DNA of 64,000 nucleotides, taken from Pseudogymnoascus destructans (taxonomy: Eukaryota; Ascomycota; Leotiomycetes; Thelebolales; Thelebolaceae). Below the pieces are notes generated by a model. That model had not been told where the DNA came from. It saw only the letters and a list, made by a program, of their open reading frames with translations, and searched no databases. Made by a program: the position numbers and the translations under genes. This document shows, piece after piece, positions 52,859 to 64,000 of this stretch. The stretch is taken from the NCBI RefSeq assembly GCF_001641265.1, contig NW_020167549.1, positions 62,001-126,000 of the forward strand, in the 5' to 3' direction. Each line of letters opens with the position of its first letter. The stretch's first letter is position 1.

Positions 52859-53790
52859 TGTAATGGTGGGTGCACCAGATGTGAGAATCTAGCCACCCAA
52901 GGAAGGGATGATTTTACTAAGACAACACACTGTCTTAGGAAACAGAGCCAAAGGGTTGTAGCTTAGACTATTCCACAACGCAGCAATCAGGTGTATGATG
53001 TAGTGAAGTGGTTTAGACAAGTTGTAACAAATGTTGAGTCTGAGAACTCAGGGGTAAGTCAGAGGTTAGCACCTCACTGACTTTTTAGAAACAAAGAATA
53101 ACAAGATTAATGCTTGGAAGCTTGGAAAAGACGTGGAAGTATGTGATAGTCGATTTACTGTATTGTCTGCTTGCCCTTTCTTAAGGAAAGGGCAATCCTA
53201 TTTATGCTAAAGGAGTGTAGTTCTCTCATTTTCCATGACTTTCCATGACTAACCAGGCTTGGTAAATGTATTAGAAATCAAGTGCGACCTACAACTAGCT
53301 TGCTAATCATGTAGCGAATGTAAGAGAATCCCATAGAACCATCTCTTGGGTTCCTAGCCTATAGGAAGTGAAAAGGAGGTCCAAGGTCAGAGTACCTATA
53401 GACAAATTATGTCATAACTTAACCAATCTTGTAACTAAGGAGTGATGACGTGTAATGAATCATAGAGGGTTGTAGAAGCTTCTAGAGCTATCGTTCATGT
53501 TCATAGGCCTCTAGTTGGTAGAGATATGCCATGTGGTAGTATTGGCCCACCCCCTTAAGGAGGAGATTTTCTTAATAACTTGTTCAATGAGTGTCCAAAT
53601 GATATACCGTGATGTATGTAGCATAAACAGATGTAGTAGAAGAGTTTGCAGCAATCATTGAGTAGGATTGCTTCTGTTGTTGGTGTGATAAGCCAAGATA
53701 TGTATGGTGACTTGTAGGTTTGAGGAGGAGATTTCTAAGTTTGCTCTTGAGTTTGATAGCAAACTGAGTGCAACGAATGTCAGTATGACA
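52859..53790 (-). repeat. solo LTR of the chromovirus family, with 5-bp target duplication
   Basis: This 932-bp LTR matches the one at 30069-31010 and begins and ends at the same bases (TGTAATGG ... GTATGACA). It is flanked on both sides by ATCTA (52854-52858 and 53791-53795), the 5-bp duplication expected of Ty3/Gypsy integration. No internal element sequence is attached, so it arose by LTR-LTR recombination. The strand is given by analogy with the attached copy. Confidence 0.92.
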
Positions 53791-54059
53791 ATCTACGCTT
53801 CTTGTCCTTCTTCTTCTGTAGACCTATAACTTAGGTGCCACACTCTTTCCTAACGTTGTCTTTCTGCAGACTTCTAAGCGGACTTCTAAGCTTATAGCAT
53901 CTTAGGTTCTTTAGGTCCAAGCTTCTAGCTAGCGGCAACGGTTGGAATTAGGCCCTTCATTTTCTTTAATGATTCTAGAATGTGAAGTTGTAGGTTTCTG
54001 TTACTTTGGTGTTGTTATGGTGTTTTAGGAGGTTGTAGAGCTTGTTCTTAGATCTGTCT

Positions 54060-54966
54060 CGCATCCCTGCAGTCGCTGTTCCGATGCCAGATCACAACTT
54101 TTCCTTATGAGAACCTCTCGGTGCACTACTCCCAGAGCCACCAAGTCAACATCCAGCCAAATGTGCTGTTTACGAAGATGATGGGCCCGGACCATAACGG
54201 CAGGGGCGGCTATTGCATGAAACTCAGCATCTTCTTCCACATATGCTGCGCGGACTTGGGTTCCACATCTACATGACGGGCGTACGTAACCGGACGCGGA
54301 CTGACGGCAAGCCGCAGGGCGAATATCAGGGGTGGTAAGTTTCCTAGGGGAGGCTAAGAATGGCGTTAACAAAATAGGACGCACATTAACAACATAGTCC
54401 ACCTCCCTTGCGGCTCTAAATTTAGTGCCGACGTCGCATTTGGTGGTGACGGGCCAACTTCTCCTCTTCCTATGGATGGCGTGGGATCTGCCCTTCACAA
54501 TCTAGGCACCCAAGAGGTACGACTCGTGGAGGGAAACATCCCTAAGCAGCGCTTTCGGGAGCCGAAGCTGTGGGTGTACCAGTACCGCAACAGTGCCAAT
54601 AAGGAGTGGAACTAGCTTTTGCGAGGTCGAGTTCTTTCAGGAGGATTTTGAGGTTCAGAATTGGTGGACTAGCGCCAAGACACCCCATCGCTGGACCATG
54701 TTACTCGATTTCTAAGGGAGGGTGAACCCATTAATTCCCTAAAGATGACGTCTGGAGGAAAGGAGATGACCAAGATATAAGCATTGTCGGCAAGGTAATG
54801 CTGGTAAATAACCTAGTTAAGGTTAATGTAGGGGGCAATACAAGGGTTGTACATGAGTTTAACTCTTGAGGATGGACGGTTGCTACCAATTCAGGAGTAT
54901 TCTGGGATTACCTTAACGCAGGAGGAGGCCCAGTTCATACAGGGGTGGGACATGGCGATAAAATAG
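54060..54966 (+). pseudogene. arylamine N-acetyltransferase, 5'-truncated and frameshifted
   Basis: NATs transfer acyl groups from CoA to aromatic amines; fungal members detoxify plant and microbial amines. Recognisable pieces in order: LQSLFRCQITTFPYENLSVH, NGRGGYC (active-site Cys), then in another frame LGFHIYMTGVRNRTRTDGKP, QGEYQGW spliced to THINNIVHLP (His), SADVAFGGDGPTSPLP (Asp), HNLGTQEVRLVEGNIPKQRF, LWVYQYRNSANKEWN, and at the end DGRLLPIQEYSGITLTQEEA. Defects: the first 30 or so residues are missing at the transposon boundary, there is a frameshift near 54225, a stop after KEWN, and several more lesions downstream. The catalytic triad codons survive, so decay is moderate. Confidence 0.85.
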
Positions 54967-55131
54967 ACTACGGTGACACGACCAGATAAAAATGAATAGA
55001 AGAGTAGATGTTTAGAACTATGCTAAGTTGAGCTTTATTGGAGAGATTAGATTTATTAAAGTTTGAAAAAACTGTAAGAAACAAACACTATGCGTCGTTA
55101 TCCCATCTTCTCCGTAGCCATTCTCTCCATT

Positions 55132-58100
55132 CTAGCTATAATACTCATCCAACCACTGCCGCAAATCACCAATAGTCTCATAGTCCAAGAAAAGACTGCC
55201 GCTGACCTTGACATTTAGCTCGGACCTGAGCTTTTCTGCGATAACTAGAGACATCAAGCTGTCAATTCCCAAATTAACGAAAAGGGCGTCATCTATCATG
55301 TCGGAAGGTTCTAGGCCTGCCTCGTTAGCAATGAGTGTGATTGCTTTTGCAGTTGTAGTACCAAAAGTGGCCGCGGATTCAACGATAGATGGTGCCGTGG
55401 CATCCGGGGTAGGCGCTGCAAGAGTAGCAGGGCTGGTAGGAACAGGGTTGCCATGCTTGCCGTCACTGCCAAGTCCGGACGCCCTGTGGGAGAGTATTAG
55501 GCTTGACTCTTTTGCAACGATTTTTGTTGCATCTTGTGCTGGGACTGTAGTTTTGGGTGCAGCGGCCTGTCCCTTTTGCTTGACGTCGAAGGCGGCCATC
55601 TTGCCTGGCGGCGAGAAAAAGTGGCTAAGAAGGATGCGCGGATATCTGCGGAACTGTATGCCACCGACCACACCCATGATGGCATCGTCTTGCATGATGT
55701 ACACATCGCCATTGTAAATAGTCGGGTCCTCGACTGTAGGAATCATCTTGACATATGACCGATACTTGGCTCCTGGAATCAGAGGCTTCGCGAATCGCAT
55801 CGAGTTCCAACCAGGAGTAACACAGTAGTTGTTCTTTGTATCAATAGCATCGGAGCAGTTCATAATAAAGCCAGCCAAGTGAACCACACTGTCGATAAAG
55901 TATGGTGGAACTGTCCAGACTCCACTCTCCTTTGTGGTTAATTGCACGTCAGCAAACCCTTCTAGCTCATGCATCACCACAGATTGCATGCCGCGGTACT
56001 TCTCAGCGTAGTCGACTAGGTTACTGGCAAAGATGGTGTATGCCATTTTGCGCGAGAAACGGTTGGCTTTTCCCTCTGTAGCTAGGCGCTCAAGCGCTTC
56101 GATGCGGCCGTGGATGAGGTGACCCAATGAGGCCCAAGATGAAATCCACTCAGAAGCATCCCCGTAGATTATGTTGGCGGTTGCAAATGGCTCGTGGGCA
56201 TAGCCATCGTTGTCAACAGTCTGCCACGTCAAGTCGACCACTCCTGAGCGGACGTCGGCAGTGACAGCAGTTACCCGGAACAATTGGGGAGTCGTGTTGC
56301 TGGTTTGAGCGACAAGGCCCTTCGTGACAACTAAGTTGGCAAAATTCACGTTGACTTCCTTGGCTTTGGGATAGAACTTGCGGTATATGTAGTCGCCGAG
56401 GGTGTAGGCGAGGTCACCGTGGATGGACTGTAGAATTGGTAAGCACTGTGACTGAAGAATCTCGCAAAGGGTTGACTTACGGATGTAACAACACCGCAAT
56501 TGTTCATACTGTGTCCATGAGCAGCGGAAAGCAAATCTGCTTGCATAAGATCAGACTCCATTACCACTGTGCCAGCGAAATCGGTAAACGTCTCGTCGAT
56601 GATCTGCTGCACGGTCGTCGTCTGAAACCCGCTCGCAGGCAGCGATCGTGGTATAGATTTTACTCTGGCAGCCTCCTTCTCAGCATCGTAAAATGTATTG
56701 CCCTTGGTCAGACACCAGTCACCATTGTACTGCACCCAGTAGTTCTTGTCATTCCAGGCGTATGTTGGCAAATCCAAAAGGCGTAGCCTCTGCTCAAATG
56801 GGCGGTGGAATTCGTTCCAACTGACCCCAAACCCAGCAAGATGCAGAGCAGCCATGCTCTCAGCCATGGTTTTCCAGTTGTCGTCCCCGCGGCGGATCGA
56901 TGGGATGGCAAGCTTCGTGGACGGGATGATGGTTTTGACGAAGTTAGTACAGACGGGATGTGGTCCAATTTCGATCCAGACGGTTTCATCGCTTATAGTA
57001 GAAATCTTTTGGGCATTTTTCAAAGCAGACAAGAAGTCGACAGGCTCCCTGGTGGCCCGGCGAACGTAGTTTGCGTTCAGCGTCTTGCTGTCAAAAATAA
57101 CCTTCCCGAGCAATGGCGAGATGACAGGAAGTTTCGGTTCCTGAAAGACAACGCCAGTCTTTGAAATTGCCTCAAACTCATCCAAAATAGGATCGGTCTG
57201 CTCTGAGTGAAAAGCAAACGCGACATCCAACTTGAAGCAACGGTAACCGGACGTCTCGAGTAACACAGCGACGTCAGCCATCCTCTCCTTAGGACCGCTG
57301 AGGACAGTATCTGAAGGTCCATTGACACAAGCAATCGTATACGGCTTGCTTCCTAAGCATCCCTCTATTTGCTGAAGAGAGGCCCGGACCGCCATCATAC
57401 TATGACTGTTAATCTTGCACTTTTCTTCCAGCATCTGAGCACGACGCCCAACCATGAATATGGCGTCGCTTGCAGTAACTACGCCAGCTGTGTGCATCGC
57501 AGCATATTCGCCCAGACTATGACCCATGACGACGTCTGGCTTGATTCCAAGAGAAACCCAGTATTTTGCCAAAGCAATCTCGGTGCATACCAGGGCAAGC
57601 TGAGTAACTACTGGAGAGTGCAAGTGGTCTTTGGGATGCGAGCCATCTAGAGCGGGAACAATAGATGGAAAGCCTTGGCGTCGAGTGAGAGAATCAAGAT
57701 GCTGAATATGCTCTCTGAATGTTGGTACATCACGGTACAACTGAAGGTTCATCGATTTATAAGAAGAGCCCTGGCCAGTAAAGGCGAAAGCTACTGGTGG
57801 ATTACCAGAATTTCCAATAGGCTTCTTTGAATCGATATTCCCTAGGCGGGAAGCAAGCTGCTTCTTTAGGTGGCCCATATCAGAAGTGGCAATTGCTACA
57901 CGATGGCTGTGATGAGAGCGACGTGCAGTCGTTGTGTAGGAAAGGTCGGCAAGGTTGATATCTGGATTGGCATTAAGGTGGGCAATCAGGCGCTCAATAT
58001 TTCCTGTTAATGACCCTTTAGTCTTGGCGGAGATGGCGATAATATGAGTGTTGCGTGGATCGGCCTCGGATATGTCACGAGTTGGTGCCTCCTCTAAAAC

Positions 58101-60659
58101 CATAGTAGTGTTCCCGCCAGCGGCACCAAAGTTATTAACAACTGCAAGTCGCTTCTTAGACGATGTTTGCGGCCAAGGGGTCATTTCCAAGTCGATATGG
58201 AGGTTGCGTTTGTCGAAGTCTTGGGGGAATCTGGGGTTGATCTCCGTTTTGATTCCGATATGTGGCGGGATGGATTTTTTTTGGAGCATGATAAGCACCT
58301 TGATCAATGCCGTTGTGCCCGCAACAGATTCACCATGGCCAACATTTGCTTTTACAGCACCAATGTGAAGGGGCTGATCCTTCCTACGTCGCTTGATGAG
58401 CGGAGCATACACTTCCATTATGCCCTTCATCTCCTCGTGGTCACCAGCTTGGGTACCGGTGCCATGGAGCTCAATATATGACACATCCAATGGGTCCACA
58501 CCGGCCTGGCGAAGCACCTGGCGGGACAGATACGCCTGATGGCCAGCGTGGGGGTGGGTGATAGAGACGGCCTCGGCAGAATGGTTGGTTCCCGCACCGA
58601 GAATGACGCCCAAGATGTTGTCGTTGTCTGCTTCAGCATCTTCGAGTTTTTTAATAACAACAGACCCAACACCATCCGCACGGCAGTACCCATCAGCGGT
58701 AGAATCCCAAGTCTTGCATGCGTTGTGACCTTTAGTTAGGAAATGGCTCTTGCAAAGGCCACTGAAAACATCCGGGTTAGTCAGCACATTAACACCGCCG
58801 GTGACAGCCATATCTACATCGCCGTTCCAAAGAGCCTGACAAGCTACCTCGATCGCTGCAAGTCCGGAAGAGCAAGCAGTATCAATGCTGTAGCTTGGAC
58901 CCGCAAATTTAAAAAAATAATTGATACGACCAGGGCCGAAAGCACGGCAACCGCCTGGAATATAGTATGTGCCTACATCTTGGCCTTGGTTGACCTCACG
59001 GTAGTCATCGGCAGCTTGTCCATAATATGTTCCAATGCGTTGCAACTGTGTGGCAGCTGTGCGATTACCGACGTACCCAGCTCGCTCCAGTGCCTCGTAT
59101 GCCGTGACAAGAGCCAAACGCATCTGCGGATCGACGGCCTGAGATTCACGAGGAGACATGTTGAAGAAAGGCGCGTCAAACAAACCAGGCTCATCAATAA
59201 AGCAGCCATACTGTGTCATGGTCTTATTCTGCTGCTTACCGGTTGGGTCGTAGTGTGTGTCGATGTCGAAGCGGTCAGCTGGAATTCGACGTGAGACGTC
59301 AAGGCCTTTCTCTAGGATCTCCCAAAACTTCTCGGTATTTGTCGCACCTCCTGGAAATCTGCAGGCCATACCGACAATGGCCAGCTTAGACTGTGCAGTG
59401 CCGTGGGGTGTAGTATCTCTTGGTGAAACCTGAGAGATCCATGACATGAGACTGTTGATCGAGACGTCGAGATCTGGAACATTGCTCTTCAGGGTCATAT
59501 TAAGGTCGTTAAGGGGAGTGGAGTTGCCGAAGCAGTGAAGCACTGCTTCCGCGGTAACGTTAGACTTGGCTCGTTCAACTATGCCACTGACAACATTATC
59601 CCAATAGATTGTTTGCGTGAGTAGTTCTGAGACAACGCATTCAAACATCCCCACAGCACTCTTGGCCAGATATGGCAAACCGCTGCCGGTCGATAAAACT
59701 GGAATAACTGGCGAAGAATTTGTGATAGCAGCGTTTAATGAACAGCCGTGAACGATACTATGTACATGGTCTAGACCGAAGATATGCGGCGCGTGGCAGA
59801 GACCGCCGTACACTGGCAGTGCAACGACCTTCGACTCGCGGAAGAACTCTGACTTATTAAACAACGCTTTTAACCTCGATGGTGGTCCGCTAACTGTGAC
59901 TGAAGTCCGGCTGACGGCGCTGATAAATATTTTGCCAGTATTAGGAGTCTTCATTCGGGAATGCATGTCATCGAGCTCCTGATAAGCCGCAGCTGGGTCA
60001 ACATTGTGAACCACGTACGCCCACGAATCTGGGCTTTCTGATAAATCGCGAGCTTCCAGGTTTTCCGAGATATCTAGGACATGAATGCCCAAGCGGAAGG
60101 CGAGACGGACCGCATCTGCGCCTGCCAGTGGTAAGTCGGCCAATGTTTTCGACAATGAGACGGCACTCGATGCTAGTAGGCCAGTGCCTAGGCCAGCAAG
60201 AGATGTAGTTGAAAAATCAAACAAATCTCCAGAGCGACTCTCGACATATCTAACAACGAGGGTTAATTATTTAATTCAAATGCATTCAACATATGAAACC
60301 ACCCACCCAATGTAAGTTGCTAGCTGAACAACGATGAGCAACACCCCATCCACAGCCCCGCAGATTAGGCCTTCCCGAAGCTGGCTGTTTTCCGCCCAAG
60401 CCAATATAGTATTGAATGGCGGAATCAGTTGTTTCAGCTCAGTTGGTAGTTGGCGAACTTCGTCCTTAATAGCCCAGGTGGCCTCACGTATGAATTGGGC
60501 CAAGATAGGGAAATGCTTGTCCTTGCTATGGTTGTGCAGGCGGCGAAAAATGTCACCCAATTCATCTTTCGGAAAGTCGTTGCTAAAATAGACAATCTCC
60601 ATCTTGCGATAACCCTCGTAGGATTCCGAATCCGTGGTTGGGGTATGTACGGCGGACAT
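55132..60659 (-). CDS. non-reducing polyketide synthase, SAT-KS-AT-PT-ACP, no thioesterase
   Basis: An iterative type I synthase for an aromatic polyketide. Exons 60659-60307, 60249-56481 and 56427-55132 (introns 57 and 53 bp) give 1805 residues. Starter-unit domain, residues 1-380 (start EIVYFSNDFPKDELGD; the usual GxCxG reads GLGTG near 137-141, so the Cys is Gly). Ketosynthase, about 405-835 (DTACSSG with Cys 577; HGTGTQAGD; VKANVGHGES). Malonyl transferase, 935-1240 (GHSLGEYAA, Ser 1029). Product template, 1310-1640 (AAHGHSMNNCG His; YFIDSVVHLAG Asp). One carrier domain with Ser about 1764 (NLGIDSLMSL), then stop. Lack of a thioesterase matches synthases released in trans by a lactamase-type thioesterase (the emodin/griseofulvin group); no such partner is in the window. 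The first ATG is used; 60602 has better context. Confidence 0.92.
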
Positions 60660-61225
60660 TAACGTGGATGGATGAGCAGTGGACGGTGGTGGAAGGAGAG
60701 GTGTAAAAATGGACAATAGGAGACACTCTGTCGATGGTCCAGATATAACCCAGAGTGTCTTCTGGAGATTGAGAGCCTAATCTGAAAACATAAAAAAAAA
60801 CTGCCCTGCCATAGCGCGTCCAACCATTTTGTATAAAGCGTGGTTCTAAGTCGTCGTACCCACAGTCCCGCAGCCGGATCGGATGATTGATCCAACATAG
60901 GAACTGCATACTACCTACATCGCACCGCGCCATCTCCACTTCGCTATTATTCACTCACATTAGCAACGTTACTTTTGCTGTCGTCGTCTTTTGGGGGAAT
61001 CAGGTTTTGCCCGAAAATACGAAAATACGGAAATAGAAAATAGAAAATACGAAAATACGAAAATACGGTACCTTACTGGCGCACTAGATGAATTTAGTAC
61101 GGTCCGAAGACGGTCCGAAGACGGTCCGAAGACGGTCCCAAAACCGAGCAAATTGCTCAGACTCACTCAGACCGTTATAACTACGTATGGCAGGGTTAGC
61201 ACAAATAATCATAATTTCATGACTA
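60660..61225. other. PKS upstream region with short tandem repeats
   Basis: No further gene is seen. At 61013-61075 a GAAAATAC-type 8-bp word repeats, and at 61100-61140 an 11-bp unit (GGTCCGAAGAC) repeats nearly four times. These may be polymorphic or belong to transposon margins. Confidence 0.55.
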
Positions 61226-61369
61226 CAGTTCTCACGCGATAAGTCGATATAATAATTCCTCTAGATAATATCGAGATGTAACTGCCGGCTCCCTTATGCT
61301 ACTATTCCCAGTTTCCGTAAAGTCAATCAGAACTTGGAGGGCTTGTAGAACTGCTGTAAGGATGCCTGT

Positions 61370-61610
61370 CCCTCAGTGACAGAAAGGATCCGAGTCGGGC
61401 AGGTTACGGTCACATGATACGAGTTAAAGCAGGTTAGCCGAGTCGGACCCGTTTCAGCTACTTAAGGGGATTGACCCAACGGGGTCCCTCTCCCTCAGTG
61501 ATGGAAGGTATCTGAGTCGGACAAGTTACGTCATGTGGTGAGAGTGAAGGCAGGTTAGCCGAGTCGGAGCCGTTTCGGGTACTTGAGGAGATTGACCCAA
61601 CGGGGGTTCC
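61370..61610 (+). repeat. tandem duplication, about 121 bp per unit
   Basis: Two adjacent diverged copies share CCCTCAGTGA (61370, 61492), GAGTCGG, CAGGTTAGCCGAGTCGGA and TTGACCCAAC (61471, 61592). It lies inside the pogo-like element, downstream of the C-terminal transposase half. Confidence 0.8.
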
Positions 61611-61639
61611 TCTCTTCATCTTTTTTGTATCCTTCGTAG

Positions 61640-62440
61640 TAGACCTATAGGATAGCATCCGTTTAGCCTCCGACTCGCACTCTCATATGCTATTACTGTG
61701 AGCTGGGTGCCCTGTGTCCTTACAACTGCCTGCGTAGAATGAACCACTGGCAGTCTGAGCTCCTCCCCATCGTCATCATCTTGACCTTCATTAGGAGGCT
61801 GGATATATTGTTCAATGACCTCTTGTAGTACTATATCCCCCTCACTATCTTGTATACCCTCTTGTATTGTCTCCTCCACTGGGTTTAGAAAGTTTGAAAG
61901 GTCCATCGCATCGTGAATTCAGCCGTGCTGTTGTACTTGGTTGTAAAGGTCAGTAAGAGGCGGAATGTGCTCAAGAAGGAAGTTGGATCGGGTTTTTGAT
62001 GATTGTGCTTTTGCGGAAGCAGTTGTAGATAGTCGTATTTGAGACATCATGATACCACGATCGGATGATCCAGCGAAGGGCAAGGTGTAAGTTAATAGTT
62101 TTAATAGAATCTTCATTGTTGTCGAAGGCGTTTAGCATGAACACAAGCCATTGTCGATGATAATGAGCTTTAAGGGAGGCAATAATGCCTTGATCAAGGG
62201 CCTGGAATTGACTTGTTGCATTTGCTGGTAGCCAGATAATTCGTATATTTGAGGGCAGAGGCATTGTTTCGACGGCAGCAATATGTGCTGAAAAGTTGTC
62301 CATTGTTAGCAGAATCTGTCTATGAGAGCCTATATGTAAATAGAAAGCTCTTAGCCACCTGCCATAATAAACTGATTCATCCAAGCCTTCTTGTTCCATC
62401 GCCAATAACCTCACATTGCTTCAACATTAATATACCGGAG
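61640..62440 (-). pseudogene. C-terminal half of a Tigger-like DDE transposase
   Basis: The minus-strand sequence reads LHIGSHRQILLTMDNFSAHI (second catalytic Asp) and IIWLPANATSQFQALDQGII (third Asp), then a helical tail (LALRWIIRSWYHDVSNTTIY) and further disordered codons to about 61640. The N-terminal half is missing upstream on this strand and is found inverted at 62469-63200. Confidence 0.82.
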
Positions 62441-62468
62441 TGCTCGAGGTCTTCTTACATAGGCCAAG

Positions 62469-63200
62469 ATGCCTCAAAATCAGCTGTTTATGACGATTGA
62501 GCAGCGTCGCGCACTCCGAAACTGGTATGCTCACCAGTCACCAAAGCCTTCGCAAAAGCCTCTATCGACTGGTTCTTTAGAACCTTCAGCCATTGTATTC
62601 GACAGTCAACAGTCTCCGAATATTTGAGCTCTCAATATGCCAACCTCGATACAATACCTCTTAACACATCAGCAATCAACTCACTGTCGCAAAGCTGTTG
62701 CCTGGCCTGACCTTGAAGCAGTCCTCTTTGAATGGCAGCAGCTTATTGAAAGCAAGGGAGGAGTTACAAGCACCGATATACTACAACTACACGCTAAAAC
62801 AATTTGGGAGCAACTTCTACAATACCACAACCAGCATACACCTCAATTCTCTCAAGGCTGGGTTTCGAATTTTAAAAAACGACATAAGATTAAGAGTTAT
62901 ACTCAACACGGCGAAGCAAGCTCAGTTCCTACACAAGCAGAGGAAGAAATGAAGGGGATACAGACAATAGCAGGGGAATATCAAGAGGAGGACATTTACA
63001 ACATGGACGAAACTGGGCTCTTTTGGAAGCTGATTCCTTCGAAGGGTCTTTCAACAATATCACAGCCAGGATTTAAGGAGGACACGGCGCGAATATCAGT
63101 TGTTTGTTGTACAACTGTACAGGAGCTGATTGGATGCCACTTTGGTTTATTGGAAAGGCGTAGTAGGTATAAGATGATATCTGGTCAAATCAGTTCGATA
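62469..63200 (+). pseudogene. N-terminal half of a Tigger-like transposase, inverted and frameshifted
   Basis: Starting MPQNQLFMTIEQRRALRNWY, the plus strand gives the pipsqueak-type helix-turn-helix (after a frame change: AKASIDWFFRTF, then STVSEYLSSQYANLDT), the CENP-B domain (VLFEWQQLIESKGG, FSQGWVSNFKKRHKI) and the first DDE Asp (DIYNMDETGLFWKLIPSKGL). A frameshift follows at about 63110, after which LWFIGKA ends in stops. The protein normally continues into the part that now lies on the minus strand at 62440-61640. Confidence 0.82.
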
Positions 63201-63286
63201 TCGAGTGTATCGTAGTTTTGGTGGGAAAATAAAGAAGTTAGCGTGAATATTGCCTAATCAAGTATCGACTTATCGCGTGAGAACTG

Positions 63287-64000
63287 TATTCAAATAGTCA
63301 AATATTATGTAAGCATGATTCTTCATAATCATGAATATTCCTGATTATGATTATGAGTTTTTCGATAATCATGAATATTCATGATTATCACATGATGTTA
63401 GAATCATGTGGCCTAAGTAATTATCTAGTATAGTAGAAAAGGAAACCAAATATATATTAATCTATCTAAATACTACTTAAAGTATTAATTTAGCTATAAA
63501 TTCCTCTTCTAGATCCTCTTCTTCTTCTTTTATAAAATCCCAACTCTTTAAACAAGCTATTACTCTAAAAATGTCTTTAGAAAGCCTATTTCTAATCTTT
63601 GAAATAATAAGGCTACCTATACTACTACAGCTCTCTTATTCATCTTGTTATGTATAATGTAGCTTACTTAGCCCTATTTTCTTTAAACGAGGGTCTAGTA
63701 GTAAAGCTATAAATAAAGGTTTATAAGGTGTTGTTATTGTTGCTTTTGTTTTAATAAAAAAGTTAGTTAAGGAGGGAGTTAAAGGCTCTATATATACCTA
63801 GATTATAGATTCTAGAATATGCTATAAGTTATAGATATATTTAAAAGCATTTATAAGCATCTTGAACTCTCTAGAAGTTTGTAGAAGTTTGTAGAATTCT
63901 CTAGAAACATTTCAGTTTTCTTATTTTATTTCTTATCTTATTGCTTATATAAACTATACCTAATTAGGTGATAACTAAGCCTAATAAGGTATAGATTATA
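63287..64000. other. AT-rich, RIP-like decayed DNA to the window edge
   Basis: The sequence is very AT-rich, contains the hAT relic below and a perfect 26-bp palindrome at 63364-63389 (GATAATCATGAAT half). No intact gene is present. Confidence 0.6.
63495..63720 (-). pseudogene. hAT transposase C-terminal relic
   Basis: The minus strand reads ALLLDPRLKKIGLSKL, then after a gap CSSIGSLIISKIRNRLSKDI and FRVIACLKSWDFIKEE. These correspond to the hAT blocks (I)LDPR.K and the C-terminal dimerisation domain (S.....RNRL....V.A...L..W). The middle is lost and the surrounding frame is full of TAA/TAG stops. Confidence 0.65.

Larger units (their letters stand above)
61226..63286. mobile_element. pogo/Tigger-like element with 24-bp terminal repeats, internally rearranged
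   Basis: Perfect 24-bp inverted repeats (61226-61249 and 63263-63286, starting CAGTTCTCACGCGATAAGTC) are flanked by TA on both sides (61224-61225, 63287-63288). The 2061-bp interior carries both halves of a Tigger-type transposase, but on opposite strands, so an internal inversion is likely. The copy cannot be autonomous. Confidence 0.85.

Noticed and set aside
60602..60716. A PKS start upstream of 60659
   Set aside because: The frame stays open to 60716 but there is no ATG before 60659; 60602 remains a good alternative start.
1..64000. tRNA, rRNA or other structured RNA genes
   Set aside because: I looked for A-box/B-box pairs and recognisable rRNA cores and found none I could support; a covariance-model search would be decisive.

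Overview
The window is nuclear DNA of a filamentous ascomycete (Pezizomycotina). Introns are short (about 47-300 bp, GT..AG). The conserved genes are typical ascomycete housekeeping genes, and the accessory material is fungal: Fot1/pogo, hAT and Ty3/Gypsy elements, a non-reducing polyketide synthase (NR-PKS) and RIP-like decay. I cannot fix the genus from sequence alone.

Layout. 0.3-29.4 kb is gene-dense core. In order it holds HMG-CoA lyase, DPH1, an SPX phosphate transporter, a DUF488 protein, a repetitive charged protein, the SNARE VTI1, two dead genes (an NCS1 permease scrap and a pectate lyase), CutC, a four-helix membrane protein, YIP1, a disordered protein, EAF3, an NKP2-type kinetochore protein and an ER thioredoxin-like protein. 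29.8-32.6 kb is a transposon scar: an LTR plus the integrase end of a chromovirus, fused to the 5' end of a Fot1-like element. 32.8-39.9 kb is core again (RRP12, mitochondrial uL30, SEC6). 40.2-54.0 kb is a transposon island. 54.1-60.7 kb holds a dead arylamine N-acetyltransferase next to an apparently intact NR-PKS with no thioesterase. 61.2-64.0 kb is more transposon debris.

The most unusual part is 45.7-52.1 kb. It contains a divergent four-exon histone H3-like gene, a divergently transcribed gene for a protein with an extremely acidic tail, and a nearly intact hAT transposase gene. Fourteen copies of one composite motif (AGTAAYG, six bases, AGTAACG; always 13 bp between heptamer starts) lie in the non-coding parts of this stretch, including hAT introns, and I found none elsewhere in the window. 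This looks like an element-wide cis code. My inference, which is not proven, is a large hAT-type element that carries chromatin-related cargo and marks its own DNA for a dedicated binding protein, analogous in principle to the plant VANDAL/VANC anti-silencing system.

Three Fot1-like families share one architecture (leader of about 98 bp, terminal repeats built from two 17-bp iterons, TA target duplication) but have unrelated iterons. Two are full-length, exactly 1860 bp each and 52 bp apart, with open 551-codon transposase genes.
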